The notes beneath the pieces are model-generated. The model did no database searches. It had not been told where the DNA came from and was given only the letters and a program-made list of their open reading frames with translations. This document shows positions 55,796-64,000 of a DNA stretch of 64,000 nucleotides, piece by piece. A program made the translations under genes and the position numbers. Origin of the DNA: Hirsutella rhossiliensis (taxonomy: Eukaryota > Ascomycota > Sordariomycetes > Hypocreales > Ophiocordycipitaceae); contig NW_025408678.1 in assembly GCF_020360975.1 (NCBI RefSeq), positions 310,001-374,000 on the forward strand, read 5' to 3'. How positions within the stretch are numbered: position 1 is the stretch's first letter; each line of letters starts with the position of its first letter.

Positions 55796-58700
55796 GATGA
55801 AGGCCCTTTGAGGGATTCCCTCGGGGCAACGGGTGAGGGTTCGAGTGAAGACGGCGCAGGCCGTCTCGATCAAGTCGACAAGGTGCAGCGATGGCGAAGT
55901 CGGTGATAACTAGTTATTGAACGGAATATCGTGATGGCCGGCGGTGAAGCGTTGGAGGATTATGAGTACCGAGTATTGATGTAGAGCTGAGGGACTCGCG
56001 GCAACGGCCAAGTAATGGCGATATTGGGCGAGGAGGAAGGAATGGAAGCCACCAAGATGAGAAACGAAGGGACTGCGAGGCTAGCTCGGTGGGAGCAGGA
56101 TGAATGGGGTGCTAGGCACTCGAAAGCGAATACATAATCGTCGAGGCGATGAGGATGACAATGGCGGCAGAGACTCGACAATGGCGGAGAGGGTTTGACG
56201 AAGAAGCGTCATCAACGGGCCGGGCGGAGAGAAGGATGAACGAAGCAAAGAGGACGGATCGCCGCAGGTCTCGCCGTTTGAGCGGAGACGAAGGGCGGGA
56301 GGCGCGGGCAGGGAGAGGCCGAGAGGGAGAGGAGAGAGGAGGAGAGCGAGCCAGGAGGGATGGAAGGGCGGCTGGCTTGCCAGGGGCATTGATGGCGCTA
56401 GAGCGGGCTGGGCCTAGCCAGCCAGGATCCCGGTCCCAGGGCACAGTGCGCGTGGAGAGGGCTTGGTGGCCAAGAAATAGCGCCAGCGGCAGTGCGCAAA
56501 GAGACAGTGTGATGCTGAGGCATGAGGCACAGTTTGCCTTTTGATTAGCAATGTCCTGCGCCTGTGGCCGCAAACTGCCAACACCCGGCCCGCAGACGGT
56601 TGCGCCGGCGTCGAAGAGAAGCTGGCTTGTTTGGCAACGTGTGTCGCCGCGGGTTAAATTGCACGGGTTGCTTGTCATCCATGGGTCTGCGCCTGTTCGC
56701 AACACCGCGTGCCAGTACCTTGCAGGACGCCTGGACAAACAGGGCAGGTGAGCAAGGTACATGCACTGTGCACACAGTGTTTCCAGGCTGGGCTCGACGG
56801 TGTGCTGCATGGATAAACTCAGGCATGACGGTCTTTGCACTTGTCGCGCGGCATTGCCACGTCTGCAGAAACCAATGGAATTGGGAGACAAATCTCGAAG
56901 ACCAACAAATGAGAGTGCACAGTCGGCCAGCGTTGGCTGCTTGAGTGGCTGCAATTTCTCTGTAACGCCGGCGCGGACAAGGACTTGGCCTGGATGTAGG
57001 TCTGTACAATACTTTGTGCACCGTGATGAGCACCCCCCGGGACGGTCCATGTATCTGCCCGCCAGACTAGCGGTGCCGAACGACTTGTTGTCCGGGCCGT
57101 TGCAGGAGAGTAGTGCGTACAGTATTGGCCAGAAGCGGGAGACTGTGCTCCGTACCAAGCGTGTTAGATACCTAGGTACCAGGTGGGGTGGTAAGAAAAC
57201 GGGCGACGCGCATCCCATTGTTGCTCATTTCTTCGCTGTGATGGACGCTCAACAATCCCATCCATCGCCCAACCACGGCGTCTACAACCAAACGAACGCC
57301 TGCTCTCTAGAGAGACAGCGTAGATGAGTCTTGGATTGGCGAACGAGTTGCAGGTATTCAACACTCTAAGACGGCAACAGAGGCGCAGCTGGCAGCCTCC
57401 AGCCTCCATTCGCACACGAAGCCACATTGATACATTCCCGAGACAGGCGCTCGTATTGCCACGTAGTCTGCCATGTACATACATGATGGGACGCTGCCGT
57501 CATCCGGACACGAGCGAGCATCGTGTCGCCTTGGCATCGGCATGACCCGTCCGGAGTTGCTGATGACGACCCCCCGTGGCTTCGGCCCGGCTGGTCGGGC
57601 AGCGGCTCGGCGGTACGCAGACGGATGACGTCCAGGTCCAAGGGCGAGAGGAATGCGGCGAGGGCCAGACCCTTATTAGGTAGGTAGTTAGTTTTAGGCA
57701 GTGCCATACCAGCTCATTACATAGACAGTGCCTGAAGAGCATCCCCGCTCGCGGCCGTGGGGGATCGATCGCCCCCGGGAACCTTTTCTGCTGATGTGCC
57801 CTCTCCCTATGGGGATATATGCTGGCTGTGTTTTATACGTGGAACTGAAGCAGCTGGGGCGAGTGCAAACTCACCTGCGGCCGCCCGAAAGGCCTTGCGG
57901 CCAACAAGGCTCCGGCAGGCGGCTGCAGCACTGCCACCATGTGCAGGAACACGAGCAGCACTTCGGATAGAATTAATTGACTGTAGCGCACAGCACACGG
58001 GCTGGCAGACGCACGGCCTGGAGCTATTTTTGGGGGCTTCGCACATACCTGGGCTTTGCTTTTCTCGGCTGATCAACCGCCAGCCATGTGATTCTCGTTT
58101 TCCATCACTCGATGTTTTTCTAGCTCGAGCCGACGCTCCCATCTCCCCAGGAGATGCATGCACCCCTGGAGTAGGGGTTCGACCGCGCGGTCGATCTCAC
58201 GCACCTCGTCTTGTCATTCATTCTCTTGTCCTTGTCGTCTTTACCCTCTCATCTTAAGCGACGCGAGGTGGTTGGACGCTGCTTCTTCCAACGCCCCTGC
58301 GTGCGGCGGCGCCACGATGAGTAACGCCATCGAGGGGGGGGCTGGCCGCTGACACTGTCCTGGCCGCCCCGGTTTTATTGGAAAGAAGGAAAAGAAAAAC
58401 AAAGAAAGAAACAAAGGGAAGAAATCAAAGAAAGAAACTGGAACGGTGCCTGGGTGGGACCTTACAGGCGTGCGCGCTGCTGTCCTCCAGCCAGGTCACT
58501 GTTGATTTGGCGACGGGGGCCCTGCTGGCCAGCAACGCCGCTAGCCGTGTTTGCACCTCGGCGGCGACAGCTTCAGGCAGTGGGCACGGTTGGCGGCTGC
58601 GATGCTTTATGAAAAGCCCACGGCGAGATTGCTTCTGGGCCATGCTTGAATCCTTCATCTCTTGGCCGCAGCTGAAGGTCGCCGCCATTGACGAAGCCGC

Positions 58701-59739
58701 GAATTTAAATGAAAAAGCCGGCTCGAAAAGGGGGGAGGGGGCCCGGACACGGACTTGGGGGGGGGGGTGACTTTGGCCACCGCGCCTGGCAAGTCGCCGC
58801 GAGGTTGCCGCCCGCGCTTGTCTCGGGCTAAAGACGCGGGGCAGAGACTTGGGGATTACAAACACGACATCTAGAATGTACTTCGTACCTGTGCTGGGCT
58901 TTGGATCGGGACGTTTCCCACGGCGTTGCCGCGTCTGCATCCCCAAACCCAGTTTCTGCCACGGCGGAGTCAACAGACGTAAACACTGCAAGAGATGGTT
59001 CAACGGTCCGCAATTCGTGCCCCGTTTTCCCGGCTCGCGTGCACGCGTTGCCAGGCCACCGAGGGGCGGCGGGGAAAGGACAAGGACCTTTTTTTCGACC
59101 TTTTTTCGACCTTGTCATGCCCCCTCCCCCCCGGGGCTCAGCCCAGGCCGGCGCAGTGTCAGGGCGCCGACGGCGGCCTCTGATCCATTGGCAGCGTGGA
59201 CGCGGTGGGGCTTCTTCGCTGGGCTCGCGCCAGTCGCCGGCCTGCACAGGAGCCGCGGTGGCTGCGCCTTACACCGCCAGTGAAACACGTCTAGGGGATC
59301 GCCGAGCATTTGCCCTTATACATACTCCGTACATCCTCTCCTCTCCTGTCCCCTGAAAGCCTGGCCGTCTGCTTGCTTTTCCTTGGTTCGCTTCCTTTCC
59401 CAAACGCTCGTCCTCGTCCTCCTCGATTTTCCTCGTCCTCGTCCTCGTCCACCACCGCCATCACCGGCGGTTTCCTACTCCTCACCCCGCCCCCCCCGCA
59501 ACCTCCAACGCCCCCTTTTCCCTGTTGCACCGAGGCTGGCATCCTCAAGTCAGCTTGGGCCAACCACAAACCGAATTTTCGGGCCCTGCATCCCCTGAAT
59601 TCTCCCAGGCCTCACTCTCTCGGCGCACATACATCAGAACCGGCAACTCTCCACCTCACACGAGCCACCGCCTCCTACCAAAACACCCCGAAACATACCT
59701 ATTTCTTTACCGGCTCGAGAGAGCGAGCTTTCGACCATC
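55796..59739. other. 3.9-kb divergent intergenic region, OPY2 / chitin synthase
   Basis: Both promoters must lie here. Near the chitin synthase the strand is pyrimidine-rich (cctcgtcctcgtcctcg at 59405-59450), typical of fungal leaders. An open frame of 368 codons on the minus strand (57218-56112) has no recognisable motif. A GGTAGGTAG word lies at about 57679. Confidence 0.45.
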
Positions 59740-62602
59740 ATGGCGTACAACGGCCCTGGCCAGGGCCGCGGGCTAGGCGGTAGCGGACACCCCATGCAGG
59801 ACCTCCCTGCGGGCGGCAACGTGAGGAACCTCGATGCCGTGGACTGCCGTGTGCACCGACTGACTCTGTCCTTGTCCAGTACCACATGCCGCCGCAAGAA
59901 AACGACGAAGAGGCCGGTCGCTACCTGCTCAACGAGCCCCCTGCCGCCGGGTACGAACACGATCGGCTCGGCGCGCACACCCCCCCCGGCCGCCCCGTCT
60001 CCGCCTACAGCTTGACAGAGTCGTATGCCCCGGGTGCCGCCCAACTTCCGGCTGCCGGTTCTGGCGGCTTCGGCGTCAACAACTACGGCCAGTACCCGCA
60101 AGACTCGGGCTTTGGCTATGAGCGCCCCGTCTCGGCCGTCAACGACGAGGAGGAGAGCTGGGTGCAGCGCCAGCAGCAGCCTGGAGGCACCCGAGCCGGC
60201 GGCGGCCTGAAGCGCTTCAACACCAGGAAGGTCAAGCTTGTCCAGGGCTCGGTCCTGAGCATCGACTATCCCGTCCCCAGCGCCATCAAGAACGCCGTCC
60301 AGGCCCGCTACCGCGACGTCGAGGGCGGCAACGAAGAGTTCATGAAGATGCGCTATACGGCCGCCACCTGCGACCCCAACGACTTCACCCTCAAGAACGG
60401 ATACGATTTGCGACCCCGCATGTACAACCGACACACGGAGTTGCTCATCGCTATCACGTACTACAACGAAGACAAGGTCCTGCTCGCCAGAACTCTTCAC
60501 GGCGTCATGCAGAACATCCGCGACATTGTCAATCTCAAGAAGTCGACCTTTTGGAACAAGGGCGGCCCCGCGTGGCAAAAGATTGTTGTCTGTCTCGTCT
60601 TCGACGGCATCGAAAAGGCCGACAAGAACACGCTAGATCTCCTGGCCACTGTGGGCATCTACCAGGATGGTGTCATCAAGAAGGATGTCGACGGCAACGA
60701 GACGGTGGCGCACATCTTCGAGTACACCAGCCAGCTCTCGGTGACACCCAACCAGCAGCTCATCCGCCCCACCGGCGACAGCCCCCAGAACCTGCCGCCC
60801 GTCCAGTTCATCTTTTGCCTGAAGCAGAAGAACAGCAAGAAGATCAACTCGCATCGCTGGCTCTTCAACGCCTTTGGTCGCATCCTCAACCCCGAAGTCA
60901 CCATCCTGATCGACGCCGGCACCAAGCCGAGCCCTCGCTCTCTGCTGGCGCTGTGGGAGGGCTTCTACAACGACAAGGACCTCGGCGGTGCTTGTGGCGA
61001 GATTCACGCCATGCTGGGCAAGGGCGGCAAGAAGCTCATCAACCCCCTCGTCGCGGTCCAGAACTTTGAGTACAAGATTTCCAACATTCTCGACAAGCCG
61101 CTCGAGAGTTCGTTTGGGTACGTCAGCGTGCTGCCCGGTGCCTTCTCGGCGTACCGCTTCCGAGCCATCATGGGCCGTCCGCTGGAGCAGTACTTCCACG
61201 GCGATCACACGCTGTCCAAAATCCTGGGCAAGAAGGGCATTGACGGCATGAACATCTTCAAGAAGAACATGTTCTTGGCCGAAGATCGAATTCTCTGCTT
61301 CGAGCTGGTCGCAAAGGCCGGCCAGAAGTGGCACCTGACCTACATCAAGGCCGCCAAGGGGGAGACCGACGTGCCCGAGGGCGCCGCCGAGTTCATCAGC
61401 CAACGTCGACGATGGCTCAACGGCTCCTTTGCCGCCTCGCTCTACTCGCTGATGCACTTCGGCCGCATCTACAAGAGCGGCCACAACATCATCCGCATGT
61501 TCTTCTTCCACATCCAGCTCATCTACAACTTCCTCAACCTCATCTTCTCCTGGTTCTCTCTGGCCTCGTACTATCTGACCACCACCGTCATCATGGATCT
61601 TGTCGGCACCCCCGTCGTCTCCAACGACCCCACCGTGGCGCACCACGGCTGGCCCTTTGGCGACACGGCGACGCCCATCATCAACGCGCTGCTCAAGTAC
61701 CTCTACATGGCCTTTGTGATTCTCCAGTTCATCCTCGCCCTGGGCAACCGGCCCAAGGGCTCCAAGTTCACCTACATTGCCTCGTTTATGCTGTTTGGTC
61801 TGATCCAGGGCTACATCCTTGTGCTCTCTGGGTACCTGGTGGCCCGAGCCTTCAACACGCCGCTCGCGGACCAGATCTCGCTCGACTCGGGAGCCGACTT
61901 TGTACGAAGCTTCTTCTCCGGATCCGGCGCGGCAGGTGTCATCTTGATTGCCCTCATCACCATCTACGGCCTCTACTTCATCGCGTCGTTCCTGTACCTC
62001 GACCCCTGGCACATGTTCCACTCGTTCCCCTACTACATGCTGCTCATGTCGACGTACATCAACATCCTGATGGTCTACGCCTTCAACAACTGGCACGACG
62101 TGTCGTGGGGCACCAAGGGATCCGACTCGTCTGACGCTCTTCCCTCGGCCCACATCACAAAGGGCGAAAAGAACGAGGTGGTGGTGGAGGAAATCGAAAA
62201 GGAGCAGGAAGACATTGACAGCCAGTTTGAGCAGACGGTGCGCCGAGCCCTGGCGCCCTTCAAGGAGCCGGACGAGGTGGAGAAGAAGGACGTCGAGGAC
62301 TCGTACAAGTCCTTCCGAACCGGCCTGGTCGTCTCCTGGCTCTTTTCCAACATTGTGCTGGTTATTGTCATTACCAGTGACAACTTCAACTCGTTTGGCA
62401 TCGGGGTAAGCAGTCGACGATCCTTGTCTGTCCCCCCTGCATCAGCTGCTAACCTTGCTCCCAGAAATCGGCATCGGTCCGCACGGCCAATTTCTTCAAG
62501 TTTTTGCTGTACGCCACGGCGCTCTTGTCGCTGGTCCGGTTCTTTGGATTCCTGTGGTTCTTGGGCAAGACTGGCATCATGTGCTGCTTCGCACGGAGAT
62601 GA
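59740..62602 (+). CDS. Chitin synthase, class III
   Basis: Three exons, 59740-59820, 59880-62405 and 62465-62602, 914 residues. Both introns are phase 0 (gtgagg..gtccag; gtaagc..ctaac..cccag), and the last exon gives [16 protein letters not shown] to [10 protein letters not shown] disordered N terminus of about 150 residues precedes the GT2 domain ([40 protein letters not shown]). Catalytic marks are EDRILCFE (495-502) and QRRRW (535-539). C-terminal membrane helices follow ([19 protein letters not shown] onward). The enzyme polymerises UDP-GlcNAc into chitin at hyphal tips and septa. [16 protein letters not shown] and the length fit class III (Neurospora chs-1, Aspergillus chsB/chsG), a class of filamentous fungi important for polar growth. 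Confidence 0.95.
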
Positions 62603-63218
62603 TTTGACACGAAAGGCATAATGTACGCACGGCAGGCTGTGGCGTTTGCCTTGACAGGGTGATTCAGGGGGGTCCCGGCTGGGAAAGGAAGTGGAGGGTA
62701 GACTATTAGTTCACATGTCGCCCCTTTTGTTCATTATCATACGTATTATTTTTCTATACTTGGCATCAATCAACGCACAGCAACCTTGATATTTGTGTGC
62801 CTAAGATATATGACCAAGTGGGCTTGGGCTCGGCAGTGTTTAGGCGGCGCTTAGCCCGGTCACGTTACAGTGGCTATTACAGTACCTGATCCATCCCGGA
62901 TGGTCGCTGCCCCTGAATGACGCCACCACCCGGGTGGGGCGCGTAAACTCCGGCAGACAGCGGCGGGCGCCTATCTTATCAAGCATCATGGCCTTCCTTG
63001 CCGCCTTCGGAAACGCAGGGCATCATCATGACATTTCCCCTTTGCTTGACCACCCTTCCTACAGCGCCGCCCCGTTCTTCTCCGCCACCCCCTGGGACTG
63101 TCCAGTCGCCGCCGCCAATCTCGTCCAACTCACAGGTCTTTCCATTCTTTGTTCCCGCCGCCTCCCGTCCCATCGTGGTCCCGACTGACCCCTCTCGTGG
63201 GGCAGCACCGCCAGCAAG
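62603..63218. other. Intergenic region, chitin synthase to UBC12
   Basis: About 600 bases between genes in the same orientation. It holds the chitin synthase 3' UTR (AT-rich near 62710-62810) and the UBC12 promoter. A tacagtacctg word lies at about 62879. No gene is seen. Confidence 0.45.
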
Positions 63219-64000
63219 ATGTTGAAGATATGGTCCATGGTGAGAAGCGACAGGAAGCAAACGCTGGGAGCCGCAATCTGAACGAGTACAGAAAAAGGAG
63301 CAGAAGCAGGCCGAAAGCTCGGAAGGCCAGGCGGCGGGAGGCAAGAAAAAAAAGGTGACGGCAGCCCAACTGCGGGTCCAGAAAGGTACGCACACGTCCG
63401 CACGATGCTTTTGGCGGGGGCTCAAGACGCCATCAGAGGACTCAAGACTGACGTACGGCACGCAGACCTTTCAGAGCTGTCGCTCGGATCGACCATGCGG
63501 ACCGACTTCCCCGACGCAGACGACATCCTCAACTTTGTCCTGACCATTGAGCCCGACGAGGGCATGTATCGCACCGGGCGCTTCACCTTTGACTTTGCCA
63601 TCAACCAAAGCTTCCCGCACGAGCCACCAAAGGTCCGATGCAGAGAGATCATCTACCACCCCAACATTGACCTCGAGGGCAAGGTGTGTCTGAATATTCT
63701 GCGCGAGGACTGGAAGCCCGTCTTGAACCTCAACGCCGTCATTGTGGGTTTGCAGGTAAGGTTTTACTATGTCCGGCTCCCTGAAGCTTTTGGCTGCGAC
63801 GAGCCTCGACCGCTTTTGAGCGAAGAAGCACTGACGAGTTCGCCGCCAGTTCCTGTTTCTCGAACCCAACGCCACGGACCCCCTCAACAAGGAGGCCGCC
63901 GACGATCTACGACATAACCGTGAAGGCTTCAAAAGAAACGTGCGGACGGCTATGGGCGGCGGCACCGTCAAAGGGACCAGGTACGACAGGGTGATTAAAT
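63219..64000 (+). CDS. UBC12: NEDD8-conjugating enzyme Ubc12 (3' end at window edge)
   Basis: Four exons: 63219-63239, 63292-63385, 63466-63755 and 63850 to the window end. The tiny first exon encodes only MLKIWSM, the conserved N-terminal peptide that docks into the NEDD8 E1; the second carries a Lys-rich linker ending [14 protein letters not shown]. The UBC fold follows: [17 protein letters not shown], then [36 protein letters not shown] with the catalytic Cys at residue 113, and [19 protein letters not shown]. Ubc12 takes NEDD8/Rub1 from its E1 and passes it to cullins, activating SCF-type ligases. 185 residues are visible; the sequence stops at RYDRVIK, where relatives end, so only the stop codon is probably missing. 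Confidence 0.95.

Noticed and set aside
56112..57218. 368-codon minus-strand frame between OPY2 and the chitin synthase
   Set aside because: Low-quality, Pro/Ser/Arg-rich translation with no family signature; placed in a shared promoter region. Could be revisited with transcripts.
60633..62153. 506-codon open frame antisense to the chitin synthase
   Set aside because: It is the mirror of a strongly codon-biased real gene; GC-rich third positions leave the opposite strand free of stops. No protein motif.

Overview
The window is nuclear DNA of a filamentous ascomycete, most likely a Sordariomycete and probably Hypocreales. Genes carry one to a few short introns (mostly 43-105 nt, GT..AG, CTNAC-like branch sites), coding DNA is GC-rich, and the gene set is typical of these fungi: class III chitin synthase, Num1/ApsA, Opy2, RAS2, the SIN protein Cdc14, Vid30/Gid1, Ies4 and Ubc12. 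The species assignment is inference from gene content only.

Layout. Bases 1-17,000 are conserved core: a TPMT-like methyltransferase (cut by the window edge), an OTU deubiquitinase, a metaxin/Sam35-like outer-membrane protein, the GID ligase subunit Vid30, the INO80 subunit Ies4, a secreted Ser/Thr-rich protein and indoleamine 2,3-dioxygenase. Bases 33,900-64,000 are core again: a SIN-type Cdc14 protein, Num1/ApsA, a HAD type II hydrolase, Ras2, Opy2, class III chitin synthase and the NEDD8-conjugating enzyme Ubc12 (cut by the right edge). Many of these act in growth, septation, nuclear positioning and wall synthesis, but they look like ordinary neighbours, not a cluster. Several intergenic gaps are very long (up to 5.3 kb) and hold recurring short palindromes (GTACAGTAC type) and TACC/GGTA repeats.

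Between them, about 17,400-31,500, lies an accessory island that is AT-richer and full of debris: a frameshifted SRPK-like kinase, the C-terminal end of a fungal transcription factor that stops beside an LTR-like relic, two diverged LTR-like ends that differ mostly by transitions (RIP-like), a UstYa/DUF3328 fragment, a HIRAN-domain (HLTF/Rad5-like) helicase fragment, an AT-rich block and a decayed short-chain dehydrogenase. In the middle is one gene that looks intact: a 14-exon gene at 22,705-25,607 encoding a 708-residue MACPF (perforin-like) protein with a C-terminal region of about 160 residues that I cannot assign. It is the best candidate here for unusual biology: an apparently maintained perforin-like gene inside otherwise decaying DNA.

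Exon structures were inferred by reading splice sites and frame by eye; no homology search was possible. Functions rest on recognised motifs.
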